64,000 nucleotides of DNA from Streptomyces longwoodensis. Lineage in GTDB: Bacteria > Actinomycetota > Actinomycetes > Streptomycetales > Streptomycetaceae. The position numbers and the translations under genes are program-made. The stretch is from contig NZ_KQ948564.1 in NCBI RefSeq assembly GCF_001514125.1, positions 125,408 to 189,407 of the forward strand, in the 5' to 3' direction. Positions 8,600 to 16,812 of this stretch are shown here, one piece after another. The first letter of the stretch is position 1. The number at the start of each line of letters is the position of its first letter. The notes below the pieces were generated by a model. That model ran no database searches. It was not told the DNA's origin and saw only the letters and a list, made by a program, of their open reading frames with translations.

Positions 8600-9118
8600 A
8601 TGGGGGTGACGTGGGCGCGGGCAGGACGGGCGCGCGGGGCGCGGGCGCTCGCCGGGGCGGGGCTCGGGGCGCTCGCCGTCGGCGCGGCCGTGGGCTGCGA
8701 CCCGGGCGGGCTGAACGCGGCGTCCGTGGCGTACACCACCGACCAGGCCGCGACCCGGGAGCTCCAGCACCGTGACGTCGCCGTGCGCTGGCTGACCTGC
8801 ACCGGCGGCTACGACGACGGCGGCGCCCACGGGACGGTCGCCTCCGTGGACTGCAAGGGGAAGACGGACGACGGCAGGGACATCACCGTCGACGGCGAGA
8901 TCACCCGGGCCGTGGACGGGCACTGCGTGCGCGGGGACGTCACCGCCGACCTCGGCGACAAGCAGCTGTTCCGGGTCAGCGGCCTCGGCGACTGCGCGTC
9001 GGCCACCCCCTCGCCCGTCCAGCGGCCCCGCTCCGGGCAGCCGGCCCGCCCCACCGCCACGGTCACCGTCACCGTGTGGTGCCCGGGCGACCCGCAGTGC
9101 CCGTCCCGGGGCAAGTGA
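8600..9118 (+). CDS. Putative secreted lipoprotein
   Basis: 172-aa small protein of unknown function. The basic N-terminus (WARAGRARGARALAGAG) is followed by a hydrophobic stretch LGALAVGAAVGC, whose last Cys fits a lipobox, so export and lipid anchoring outside the membrane are likely. The mature part has four Cys residues (LTCTGGY, VDCKGK, GHCVRGD, GDCASA) that could form disulfides, and a Thr/Val-rich tail with two more Cys. ATG 8600 was chosen over the longer frame because it places the signal peptide at the N-terminus and has GGCAGG 9 nt upstream. Confidence 0.7.
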   Translation: MGVTWARAGRARGARALAGAGLGALAVGAAVGCDPGGLNAASVAYTTDQAATRELQHRDVAVRWLTCTGGYDDGGAHGTVASVDCKGKTDDGRDITVDGEITRAVDGHCVRGDVTADLGDKQLFRVSGLGDCASATPSPVQRPRSGQPARPTATVTVTVWCPGDPQCPSRGK

Positions 9119-9218
9119 GCGCACGCCTCCGGCCGTTCGGGGCGGCGAGGGCCGGCGCCCCGTGCCGCGCACGGCGCCGTGCGGCCGGCGCCGGCGGACC
9201 CGTGCGGCGCCGTCGTGG

Positions 9219-9246
9219 CCGGTCGCGCAGTTCCCCGCGCCCCCTC
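9219..9246. repeat. Streptomyces-type dispersed intergenic repeat
   Basis: The stretch GGTCGCGCAGTTCCCCGCGC plus the following CCCC matches, from memory, a short intergenic sequence repeated many times across Streptomyces chromosomes. Only one copy is seen in this window. It lies in the 204-bp gap between the lipoprotein and the tricorn gene. Confidence 0.45.
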
Positions 9247-9310
9247 AGGCAGGCAGGGGCGGCCGTGATCAGATCGTCCCGGCCCCCTGTCGACGAGCGG
9301 CGTGCTTGCA

Positions 9311-9316
9311 TAGGGT
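9311..9316 (+). promoter_or_regulatory. -10 element for leaderless tricorn mRNA
   Basis: TAGGGT ends 6 nt before the GTG start codon, with no Shine-Dalgarno sequence between. The spacing places the transcript start at or next to the start codon, as in leaderless Streptomyces mRNAs. Confidence 0.45.
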
Positions 9317-9322
9317 GATCGC

Positions 9323-12300
9323 GTGACACAGTCCGCTGCCCCTGCCGCGTATCTCCGATTCCCGCACCTGCACGGCGACTTGGTGGCCTTCACGGCCGAG
9401 GACGACGTGTGGCTGGCGCCCCTGGACGGGGGGCGCGCCTGGCGGGTCAGCGCCGACAACCGGCCCGTCACCGCGCCCCGCGTCTCGCCCGACGGCACCA
9501 CCGTCGCCTGGACCTCCACCCGCGACGGCGCCCCCGAGGTGCACGTCGCGCCGGTCGACGGCGGGCCCTCCACCCGGCTGACGTACTGGGGGAGCTGGCA
9601 GACCCGGGTGCGCGGCTGGACCCCCGACGGGCGGGTGCTCGCGCTCAGCAGCCACGACCAGGCGACGCTGCGCCGCACCTGGGCCCGCGCCGTCCCGCTC
9701 GACGGCGGCCCCGCCACCACCCTGCCGTACGGCCCCGTCGGTGACGTCGCGTACGGTCCGCACACCGTGCTCCAGTCCGCGCCGATGGGCCGCGAGGCCG
9801 CCCACTGGAAGCGCTACCGGGGCGGCACGGCGGGCAAGCTGTGGATCGACCGGGAGGACAGCGGGGAGTTCACGCGGCTGCACGAGGACCTCGACGGCAA
9901 CATCGAGTACCCGCAGTGGGTGGGCGACCGCATCGCCTTCCTGTCCGACCACGAGGGCACCGGCGCGCTGTACTCCTCCCTGGCCGACGGCTCCGACCTG
10001 CGCCGCCACACGCCCCTCGGCGGCTTCTACGCCCGGCAGGCGAGCGGCGACGGCCGGCGCGTCGTCTACAGCAGCGCGGGCGAGCTGTGGATCCTCGACG
10101 ACCTCGACGGCGACGGGCCGCGCCGGCTCGACGTCCGGCTCGGCGGACAGCGCGCCGACCGTCGGCCGCACCCCGTGGCCGCCGCCCGCTGGCTGGGCGG
10201 GGCCGCCCCCGACCACACCGCGCGCGGCAGCGCCGTCGAGGTGCGCGGCGCCGTCCACTGGATCACCCACCGCTCCGGCCCGGCCCGCGCGCTGGCCGCC
10301 GAGCCCGGGGTGCGGGCCCGGCTGCCGCGCACCTTCCGCGCCGAGGGCGAGGAGTGGGTGGTGTGGGTGACGGACGCCGAGGGCGAGGACGCCCTGGAGT
10401 TCGCGCCCGCCACCGGCGTGACGCCCGGCTCCACCCCGCGCCGGCTGGCCGCCGGACGGCTCGGCCGGGTCCTGGAACTGGCCGTGGCCCCCGACGGCAG
10501 CCGCGCCGCCGTCGCCGCGCACGACGGTCGGCTGCTGCTCGTCGAGCGGGAGACCGGCGAGGTCCGCGAGGTCGACCGCAGCGACGACGGCGAGGTGTCC
10601 GACCTGGTCTTCTCGCCCGACTCGACGTGGCTGGGCTGGTCGCACCCCGGCCCGCGCCCGCTCAGCCAGCTCCGGCTCGCCCACACCACCGACCTGTCGG
10701 TCACCGAGGCGACCCCGCTGCGGTTCCGCGACTACGCGCCCACCTTCACCCTCGACGGCAAGCACCTGGCGTTCCTGTCCACGCGCGCCTTCGACCCGGT
10801 CTACGACCAGCACGCCTTCGACCTGTCCTTCGTGGTCGCGGCCCGCCCCTACCTGATCACGCTGGCCGCGACCACGCCCTCGCCGTTCGGCCCGCAGCGC
10901 CACGGCCGCCCCTTCGACGCGCCGGACAAGGACGAGACCCCCGACGGCGAGGGCACCCCGGCGACCCGCATCGACCTCGACGGGCTGGGCGAGCGGGTCG
11001 TGCCGTTCCCGGTGGAGGCCGGCCGCTACTCCTCGCTGCGGGCCGCCAAGGACGGGGTGCTGTGGCTGCGGCACCCGGTGCGGGGCGTCCTCGGCGCCTC
11101 CCGGGCCACCCCCGACGACCCCGACCCGCGCACCGAGCTGGAGCGCTACGACCTGGTCCAGCACCGCCTGGACCACCTCGCCGCCGACGCCGACGACTTC
11201 GAGGTCAGCGGCGACGGCAAGTGGCTGCTGCTGTGGACCGACGGCAAGCTGAAGGTGGTGCCCAGCGACCGGCGGGCCTCCGGCGACGAGGACAGCGACG
11301 GCAACGTCACCGTGGACCTCGGCCGGATCCGCCGCACCGTCGACCCGGCCGCCGAGTGGCGGCAGATGTTCGACGAGAACGGCCGCATCATGCGGGACAA
11401 CTTCTGGCGCCCGGACCTCGGCGGCGTCGACTGGGACGGGGTCCTCGACCGCTACCGCCCGGTCCTGGACCGCGTGGCCACCCACGACGACCTCGTCGAC
11501 CTGCTGTGGGAGGTGCACGGCGAACTCGGCACCTCCCACGCCTACGTCATCCCGCGCGGCGGCTCCGGCCGCGGCCCCCGGCAGGGGCTGCTCGGCGCCG
11601 ACCTCTCCCGGCACGAGGACGGCACCTGGCGCATCGACCGGATCCTGCCCTCCGAGACCTCCGACCCCGACGCGCACTCGCCGCTCACCGCGCCGGGCGT
11701 GGCGGTGCGCGCGGGCGACGCGATCGTCGCCGTGGGAGGGCAGCCGGTCGACCCGGTCACCGGGCCCGGGCCGCTGCTGGTCGGGACCGCGGGCCGGCCG
11801 ACCGAGCTGACGATCTCGCCGTCCGGCGGCGGCGAGCCGCGGCACGCGGTCGTGGTCCCGCTCGCCGACGAGGAGGCGCTGCGCTACCACGCCTGGGTCA
11901 CCGACCGGCGCGCGTACGTCCACGAGCGCTCCGGCGGCCGGCTGGGGTACCTGCACGTGCCCGACATGCAGGCGCCCGGCTGGGCCCAGATCCACCGCGA
12001 CCTGCGGGTGGAGGTGGCCCGGGAGGGGCTGGTCGTGGACGTCCGGGAGAACCGGGGCGGCCACACCTCGCAGCTGGTGATCGAGAAGCTGGCCCGGCGG
12101 ATCGTCGGGTGGGACCTGCCGCGCGGGATGCGGCCGGTCAGCTACCCGGAGGACGCGCCGCGCGGCCCGGTCGTCGCGGTGGCGAACGAGTTCTCCGGCT
12201 CCGACGGCGACATCGTCAACGCGGCGATCAAGGCGCTGGGCATCGGCCCGGTGGTCGGCACCCGCACCTGGGGCGGCACCGTCGGCATCGACAGCCGCTA

Positions 12301-12523
12301 CCACCTGGTCGACGGCACCCTCGTCACCCAGCCCAAGTACGCGATCTGGCTGGAGGGTTACGGCTTCGGCGTGGAGAACCACGGCGTCGACCCGGACGTC
12401 GAGGTGGTCGTACGGCCGCAGGACTGGGCCGCCGGCCGGGACGTCCAGCTGGACGAGGCGATCCGGATGGCGCTCGATGCCCTGGAGACCGCCCCGGCGA
12501 AGACCCCGCCCACCCTGCCGTGA
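9323..12523 (+). CDS. Tricorn protease homolog (S41 family)
   Basis: 1066-aa cytosolic peptidase that degrades oligopeptides, possibly downstream of the proteasome. The N-terminal ~700 residues are WD/beta-propeller-like repeats (SPDGTTVAWTSTRDG, APDGSRAAVAAHDGRL). Then come the C1 helical region (EWRQMFDENGRIMRDNFW), a PDZ-like domain (GVAVRAGDAIVAVGGQPVDP) and a C-terminal S41 catalytic domain. The likely catalytic His is in GELGTSHAYV and the nucleophile Ser in NEFSGSDGDIV. Full length compared with archaeal tricorn (about 1070 aa). No ribosome site precedes the GTG, and a TAGGGT box suggests leaderless transcription. Confidence 0.93.
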   Translation: MTQSAAPAAYLRFPHLHGDLVAFTAEDDVWLAPLDGGRAWRVSADNRPVTAPRVSPDGTTVAWTSTRDGAPEVHVAPVDGGPSTRLTYWGSWQTRVRGWTPDGRVLALSSHDQATLRRTWARAVPLDGGPATTLPYGPVGDVAYGPHTVLQSAPMGREAAHWKRYRGGTAGKLWIDREDSGEFTRLHEDLDGNIEYPQWVGDRIAFLSDHEGTGALYSSLADGSDLRRHTPLGGFYARQASGDGRRVVYSSAGELWILDDLDGDGPRRLDVRLGGQRADRRPHPVAAARWLGGAAPDHTARGSAVEVRGAVHWITHRSGPARALAAEPGVRARLPRTFRAEGEEWVVWVTDAEGEDALEFAPATGVTPGSTPRRLAAGRLGRVLELAVAPDGSRAAVAAHDGRLLLVERETGEVREVDRSDDGEVSDLVFSPDSTWLGWSHPGPRPLSQLRLAHTTDLSVTEATPLRFRDYAPTFTLDGKHLAFLSTRAFDPVYDQHAFDLSFVVAARPYLITLAATTPSPFGPQRHGRPFDAPDKDETPDGEGTPATRIDLDGLGERVVPFPVEAGRYSSLRAAKDGVLWLRHPVRGVLGASRATPDDPDPRTELERYDLVQHRLDHLAADADDFEVSGDGKWLLLWTDGKLKVVPSDRRASGDEDSDGNVTVDLGRIRRTVDPAAEWRQMFDENGRIMRDNFWRPDLGGVDWDGVLDRYRPVLDRVATHDDLVDLLWEVHGELGTSHAYVIPRGGSGRGPRQGLLGADLSRHEDGTWRIDRILPSETSDPDAHSPLTAPGVAVRAGDAIVAVGGQPVDPVTGPGPLLVGTAGRPTELTISPSGGGEPRHAVVVPLADEEALRYHAWVTDRRAYVHERSGGRLGYLHVPDMQAPGWAQIHRDLRVEVAREGLVVDVRENRGGHTSQLVIEKLARRIVGWDLPRGMRPVSYPEDAPRGPVVAVANEFSGSDGDIVNAAIKALGIGPVVGTRTWGGTVGIDSRYHLVDGTLVTQPKYAIWLEGYGFGVENHGVDPDVEVVVRPQDWAAGRDVQLDEAIRMALDALETAPAKTPPTLP

Positions 12524-12558
12524 CGGCGGGCACCCCCGGGGCGACTACCATGCCCCGT

Positions 12559-12594
12559 AGATCCAACCGGAGATCCGACCGGAGATCCGACCGG
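12559..12594. repeat. 12-bp tandem repeat, three copies
   Basis: AGATCCAACCGG followed by two copies of AGATCCGACCGG (one base different in the first), head to tail. It ends 17 bp before the HIT gene start and just ahead of its AGGAGG site, within the presumed promoter or leader. Confidence 0.8.
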
Positions 12595-12611
12595 CGTCAG
12601 GAGGCACACGC

Positions 12612-12965
12612 ATGGCAGGGGAGCCGCAGGACGACTGCCTGTTCTGCAAGATCGTCGGCGGGCAGGTGCCGGCCACGGTCGTGCGGGAGACCGAGACGAC
12701 CCTCGCCTTCCGGGACATCAACCCCCAGGCGCCCACGCACGTCCTGGTGATCCCCAAGGCGCACCACGAGAACGCCGCCGCCCTCGCCGCCGACGCGCCG
12801 GAGCTCGCCGCCGACGTGCTGCGCGAGACGCGGGCCGTCGCGGAGGACGAGCAACTGGACAGCTACCGCACCGTCTTCAACACCGGCAGCGGCGCCGGCC
12901 AGACCGTCTGGCACGCCCACGCGCACGTCATCGGCGGGCGCGGCCTGGAATGGCCCCCCGGATAG
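12612..12965 (+). CDS. HIT-family nucleotide hydrolase/transferase (HINT-like)
   Basis: 117-aa histidine-triad protein. The N-terminal CLFCKIVGGQVPA carries the zinc-type Cys pair of HINT proteins. AFRDINPQAPTHVLVIPKAH is family-typical, and the catalytic HAHAHV triad is near the C-terminus (WHAHAHVIGGR). HINT enzymes hydrolyse adenosine phosphoramidates. AGGAGG at 12599-12604 lies 7 nt from the ATG. The RNase Z-like gene starts 6 bp downstream on the same strand, so they are probably co-transcribed. Confidence 0.94.
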   Translation: MAGEPQDDCLFCKIVGGQVPATVVRETETTLAFRDINPQAPTHVLVIPKAHHENAAALAADAPELAADVLRETRAVAEDEQLDSYRTVFNTGSGAGQTVWHAHAHVIGGRGLEWPPG

Positions 12966-12971
12966 GCCGCG

Positions 12972-13877
12972 ATGTCCGTCCGTGAACTGGTCGTCCTCGG
13001 CACCGCCAGCCAGGTCCCGACCCGGCACCGCAACCACAACGGCTACCTGCTGCGCTGGGACGGCGAGGGCATCCTGTTCGACCCCGGCGAGGGCACCCAG
13101 CGCCAGATGGTGCGCGCCGGGGTCGCGGCGCACGACCTGAACCGGGTCTGCGTCACCCACTTCCACGGCGACCACTCCCTGGGGCTCGCCGGGGTGATCC
13201 AGCGGATCAACCTCGACCGGGTCCCGCACCCGGTCACCGCCCACTACCCGCGCTCCGGTCAGCACTTCTTCACCCGGCTGCGGTACTCCACCGCCTACCG
13301 GGAGACCGTCGGCATCACCGAGGCGCCCGTCGACGCCGACGGCACGCTCGCCGTCACCGGCTCGTACACCCTCCAGGCCCGCCGGCTGTCCCACCCGGTG
13401 GAGTCCTACGGCTACCGGCTGGTCGAGCCCGACGGCCGCCGGATGCTGCCCGACCGGCTGGCCGCGCTCGGCGTGCGGGGACCCGATGTCGGCCGCATCC
13501 AGCGCGAAGGCGTCCTCGGGGACGTGCGGCTGGAGGACGTCAGCGAGGTGCGGCGCGGACAGCGGTTCGCGTTCATCATGGACACCCGGCTGTGCCCGGG
13601 GGTGCACGCGCTCGCCGAGGACTGCGACCTGCTGGTCATCGAGTCGACCTTCCTCGACGAGGACGAGCAGCTCGCCGTCGAGCACGGCCACCTGACGGCC
13701 GGTCAGGCCGCCGCGGTGGCCCGGGACGCCGGGGTGCGGCACCTGGTGCTGACGCACTTCAGCCAGCGCTACTCCGACCCCGACGAGTTCGAGCGGCAGG
13801 CCCGCGCGGCCGGGTTCGAGGGCGAGCTGACCGTGGCCCACGACCTGCTCCGGGTGCCGGTTCCCAAGCGACGGTAG
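12972..13877 (+). CDS. Ribonuclease Z-like MBL-fold protein
   Basis: 301-aa metallo-beta-lactamase protein of the RNase Z/ElaC group (tRNA 3'-end processing). It shows LGTASQVPTRHRNHNGYLL, FDPGEGTQRQM, the zinc motif THFHGDHSLG at about residue 60, a middle LSHPVESYGYRL His, MDTRLCPGV with the bridging Asp, and the terminal LTHFSQRY His. The length matches short bacterial RNase Z (about 300 aa). The substrate is inferred from family resemblance only. It sits 6 bp after the HIT gene. Confidence 0.87.
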   Translation: MSVRELVVLGTASQVPTRHRNHNGYLLRWDGEGILFDPGEGTQRQMVRAGVAAHDLNRVCVTHFHGDHSLGLAGVIQRINLDRVPHPVTAHYPRSGQHFFTRLRYSTAYRETVGITEAPVDADGTLAVTGSYTLQARRLSHPVESYGYRLVEPDGRRMLPDRLAALGVRGPDVGRIQREGVLGDVRLEDVSEVRRGQRFAFIMDTRLCPGVHALAEDCDLLVIESTFLDEDEQLAVEHGHLTAGQAAAVARDAGVRHLVLTHFSQRYSDPDEFERQARAAGFEGELTVAHDLLRVPVPKRR

Positions 13878-13886
13878 GGATCGACG

Positions 13887-13917
13887 TTAACAATCGACGG
13901 TGAACGGGCCGTACGAT
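13887..13917 (+). promoter_or_regulatory. Putative leaderless promoter for the deaminase gene
   Basis: TTAACA (13887-13892) and TACGAT (13912-13917) are 19 bp apart. The -10 ends 6 nt before the ATG at 13924 and no ribosome site lies between, so the mRNA is probably leaderless. Confidence 0.45.
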
Positions 13918-13923
13918 GCTCTG

Positions 13924-14913
13924 ATGCCTCTGCCGATAGCCGAACTTCACCTGCACATCGAAGGCACCCTGGAGCCCGAGCTGGCCTTCGCGCTGGCCGC
14001 GCGCAACGGGGTGACCCTGCCCCACGCCGACACCGACGCCCTGCGCCGGGCGTACGACTTCCAGGACCTGCAGTCCTTCCTGGACCTCTACTACGCGCTG
14101 ATGGACGTCCTGCGCACCGAGCAGGACTTCGCCGACCTCGCCGACGCCTACCTGGCCCGCGCCGCCGCGCAGGGCGTGCGGCACGCGGAGGTCTTCTTCG
14201 ACCCGCAGGCGCACACCCAGCGCGGGGTGGAGCTGGGCACGGTGGTCGAGGGGCTGTGGCGGGCCCTCGGGCGCAGCGAGGAGCGGCACGGCGTCTCCAC
14301 CCGGCTGATCATGTGCTTCCTGCGCGACGAGTCCGCCGCGTCGGCCCTCGCGACACTGAAGGCCGCCGAGCCGCACCTGGACCGGATCACCGGCGTCGGC
14401 CTGGACTCGGCGGAGGTCGGGCACCCGCCGGCGAAGTTCCGCGAGGTGTACGAGGCCGCCGCAGCGCTCGGACTGCGGCGCGTCGCCCACGCCGGTGAGG
14501 AGGGGCCGCCCGCGTACATCACCGAGGCCCTCGACGTGCTCGGCGTCGAGCGCGTCGACCACGGCCTGCGCTGCCTGGAGGACCCCGCGCTGGTCGAGCG
14601 GCTGGTGCGGGAGCGGATCCCGCTCACCCTGTGCCCGCTGTCCAACGTCCGCCTGCGCGCGGTCGACACCCTCGCCGACCACCCGCTGCCCGCCATGCTG
14701 GACGCCGGTCTGCTGTGCACGGTCAACTCCGACGACCCCGCCTACTTCGGCGGCTACGCCGGTGACAACCTCGACGCCGTCCGGCGCACGCTCGGGCTGG
14801 ACGAGGAGCGGCTGCGCGAGCTGGCCCGCAACTCCTTCCTCGCGTCCTTCCTGGACGACGACGAGGAGCGCCGGGCGCGCTACCTCGCCGAGGTGGAGGC
14901 GTACCGCTTCTGA
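13924..14913 (+). CDS. Adenine/adenosine deaminase family protein
   Basis: 329-aa zinc amidohydrolase. Metal ligands are in AELHLHIEGTLEPEL (HxH near the N-terminus), VAHAGEEG and the C-terminal TVNSDDPAYFGGY Asp. The catalytic Glu is in AGEEGPP, and VDHGLRCLEDP supplies another His. The HIEGTLEPEL form and the SDDPAYF signature resemble the bacterial adenine deaminase branch (Pseudomonas Pa0148-like) rather than classical adenosine deaminase (usually HVHLDG), so adenine is a plausible substrate. This is inference from motif memory. ATG 13924 was chosen over the GTG at 13900 because the family begins PIAELHLH and a -10-like box precedes it. Confidence 0.88.
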   Translation: MPLPIAELHLHIEGTLEPELAFALAARNGVTLPHADTDALRRAYDFQDLQSFLDLYYALMDVLRTEQDFADLADAYLARAAAQGVRHAEVFFDPQAHTQRGVELGTVVEGLWRALGRSEERHGVSTRLIMCFLRDESAASALATLKAAEPHLDRITGVGLDSAEVGHPPAKFREVYEAAAALGLRRVAHAGEEGPPAYITEALDVLGVERVDHGLRCLEDPALVERLVRERIPLTLCPLSNVRLRAVDTLADHPLPAMLDAGLLCTVNSDDPAYFGGYAGDNLDAVRRTLGLDEERLRELARNSFLASFLDDDEERRARYLAEVEAYRF

Positions 14914-14941
14914 CGCGTCCCCGGGGCCGCCGCGGCGCCGG

Positions 14942-15742
14942 CTACCTCCACTGCACGGTGCCGCCCGCCGTGGGTGCCGCGGCCGTCGCCTCGATCTTCG
15001 TGCGGATCTCCGCCATGACGGCCACGATGCGCGCCTCGTGCTCCGGCGACAGCCGCGCCAACGGCACCGAGCAGCTGACCGCGTCCCGCGCGGGGGTGTC
15101 GTAGCGCAGCGCGAAGCCGAAGCCGACCAGGCCCGGGACGCCCTCCTCGCGGTCCACCGAGTGACCGCGGGCGCGGGTCGCCGCGAGGTCGGCGGCCAGG
15201 GACGCCCGGGTGGTGTGCGTGTGCGGGGTGAGCGCCGCGTACGGCCCCTCGGGCAGCTCGGCGTCCGGGCGTTCCGCCAGCAGCGCCTTGCCCAGCGCGC
15301 CCGCGTGGGCGGGCAGGCGCCGGCCGACCCTGCTGATCGTCCTGAGGTAGGCGTGCGACTCCCGCGTCGCCAGGTACGCCACGTCCCGGCCGTCCAGGCG
15401 CCCCAGGTGGATCGTCTCGCCGAGCGCCTCGGACGCCTCGTCGAGGTAGGGGCGCGCGGCGCGCACGCGCGGATCGGAGTCCAGGTAGCTCGTGCCGGTG
15501 AGCAGGGCGCGGATGCCGATGCCGTACAGCGAGCCGGTGACGTCGGTGCGCACCCAGCCGCGGGCGGCGAGGGTCTGCAGCAGCGCGTACATCGAGCTGC
15601 GCGGCACGCCCAGTTCGTCGGCCAGCTCCTGCAGCCGGGCCGGGCGGTCACCGCGCCCCGCGAGCAGTTCGAGCAGCTCGACCGTGCGCGCGGCGGACTT
15701 CACCTCGCGGACGCCTCCCGTGCCGCCGTCTGTCTCCGCCAT
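14942..15742 (-). CDS. IclR-family transcriptional regulator
   Basis: 266-aa regulator. The N-terminal winged helix reads VKSAARTVELLELLAGRGDRPARLQELADELGVPRSSMYALLQTLAARGWV (helix-turn-helix inside). The C-terminal IclR effector domain includes HLGRLDGRDVAYLATRES, LPAHAGALGKALLA and GLVGFGFALR. It is divergent from the kdgD-gudD pair, and the gap holds a good promoter followed directly by an imperfect inverted repeat, so local control of glucarate catabolism is likely. The ATG at 15742 (MAETDGG) was preferred because the longer frame runs into the divergent promoter region. Confidence 0.92.
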   Translation of the reverse strand: MAETDGGTGGVREVKSAARTVELLELLAGRGDRPARLQELADELGVPRSSMYALLQTLAARGWVRTDVTGSLYGIGIRALLTGTSYLDSDPRVRAARPYLDEASEALGETIHLGRLDGRDVAYLATRESHAYLRTISRVGRRLPAHAGALGKALLAERPDAELPEGPYAALTPHTHTTRASLAADLAATRARGHSVDREEGVPGLVGFGFALRYDTPARDAVSCSVPLARLSPEHEARIVAVMAEIRTKIEATAAAPTAGGTVQWR

Positions 15743-15799
15743 GTGCCGATCGTAAGCGGGTGGCCGGGGCGGGCCGCGAGGGCGGGGGTGCCGGCGCCA

Positions 15800-15828
15800 T
15801 TGACGGGTGTCGTTCGCGTACCTAACCT
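15800..15828 (+). promoter_or_regulatory. Putative kdgD-gudD promoter
   Basis: TTGACG (15800-15805), a 17-bp spacer, then TAACCT (15823-15828) is a near-ideal vegetative promoter. The expected transcript start is about 15835, just where an imperfect inverted repeat begins. Confidence 0.65.
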
Positions 15829-15835
15829 TCATCCC

Positions 15836-15856
15836 TGTACGTGGATGACGTCTACA
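15836..15856. promoter_or_regulatory. Putative operator for the divergent IclR regulator
   Basis: Imperfect inverted repeat TGTACGT-GGATG-ACGTCTACA (one inserted base in the right arm), containing the palindrome GACGTC. It overlaps the predicted transcript start of kdgD. Assignment to the IclR protein is inferred from position. Confidence 0.4.
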
Positions 15857-15873
15857 TGGGGAGATGAGCGAGG

Positions 15874-16812
15874 GTGAGCCTCGACACCGACACGGCCCGG
15901 CGGCTGCGGGAGGGCATGGCGCGCGGGGTGCTGTCGTTCCCGCTCACGAGCTTCCGCGAGGACGGCTCGCTCGACCCGGACGGCTTCCGCGCCCATGTCG
16001 CCGACCGGCTCGCGGCCGCTCCCGGCGCCGTGTTCCCGGCCTGCGGCACCGGCGAGTTCCACGCGCTGGACGAGGACGAGTACCGGCGGGTCGTCGAGAT
16101 CGCCGTCGAGGAGGCGGCGGGCCGGGTGCCCGTGGTGGCCGGCGTCGGGTACGGCTGGGCGCAGGCCGTCCGGTTCGCGCGCCAGGCCGAGGACGCCGGC
16201 GCCGACGCGCTGCTCGTGCTGCCCCACTACCTCGTCGCCGCACCGCAGGACGGCCTGGTCGCCCAGCTAGAACAGCTCGCCGCCCGCACCCGGCTGCCCT
16301 TGGTCGTCTACCAGCGCGGCCAGGTCGACTACTCCCTCGACGCGTTCCGGCGCCTCGCGCGGATCCCGTCCGTCATCGGCCTCAAGGACGGCCACAGCCA
16401 CCTCGACCGCCTCCAGCGGCTCACCCTCGCCGCCCCCGAGGGCTTCCTGTTCTTCAACGGCGCCGCCACCGCCGAGGTCCAGGCCCGCGCCTACGCCGCC
16501 GTCGGCGTGAGCGCCTACTCCTCCGCCGTCCACGCCTTCGCGCCCGAGATCGCCAACGCCTTCTTCGCCGCCCTGCGCGACGGCGACGACGGCACCGTCG
16601 ACAAGCTGCTGCGCGTCTTCTACGTCCCGTTCGTCGAACTCCGCGACCGGGCGCCGGGGTACGCCGTGTCCCTGGTGAAGGCCGCGGCCCGGCTGCGCGG
16701 CCGTCCCGTCGGGCCCGTGCGCGCCCCGCTCACCGACCCGTCGGCGGCCGACCTGGCCGACCTGCGGACCCTGCTCGCCGCCGGACTCGACCTCGTGGGA
16801 GCCGCCCTGTGA
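15874..16812 (+). CDS. kdgD: 5-dehydro-4-deoxyglucarate dehydratase
   Basis: 312-aa class I aldolase-fold enzyme (DapA superfamily) that dehydrates and decarboxylates 5-dehydro-4-deoxyglucarate to 2-oxoglutarate semialdehyde and CO2. KdgD-type signature FPACGTGEFHAL is about residue 50, YQRGQVDYS holds the active-site Tyr, and VIGLKDGHSHLDRL holds the Schiff-base Lys. GTG at 15874 follows GAG-rich sequence. It overlaps gudD by 4 bp (GTGA). With gudD it forms a D-glucarate/galactarate degradation module. The semialdehyde dehydrogenase and the transporter are not in the window. Confidence 0.92.
   Translation: MSLDTDTARRLREGMARGVLSFPLTSFREDGSLDPDGFRAHVADRLAAAPGAVFPACGTGEFHALDEDEYRRVVEIAVEEAAGRVPVVAGVGYGWAQAVRFARQAEDAGADALLVLPHYLVAAPQDGLVAQLEQLAARTRLPLVVYQRGQVDYSLDAFRRLARIPSVIGLKDGHSHLDRLQRLTLAAPEGFLFFNGAATAEVQARAYAAVGVSAYSSAVHAFAPEIANAFFAALRDGDDGTVDKLLRVFYVPFVELRDRAPGYAVSLVKAAARLRGRPVGPVRAPLTDPSAADLADLRTLLAAGLDLVGAAL

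Noticed and set aside
9269..12382. 1037-aa ORF on the minus strand opposite the tricorn gene
   Set aside because: It is an antisense shadow in high-GC DNA: Gly/Arg/Val-rich composition, no motifs, and the plus strand carries a complete tricorn protease.
12559..12594. CRISPR-like repeat
   Set aside because: Units are 12 bp, contiguous without spacers, and no cas gene is present in the window.
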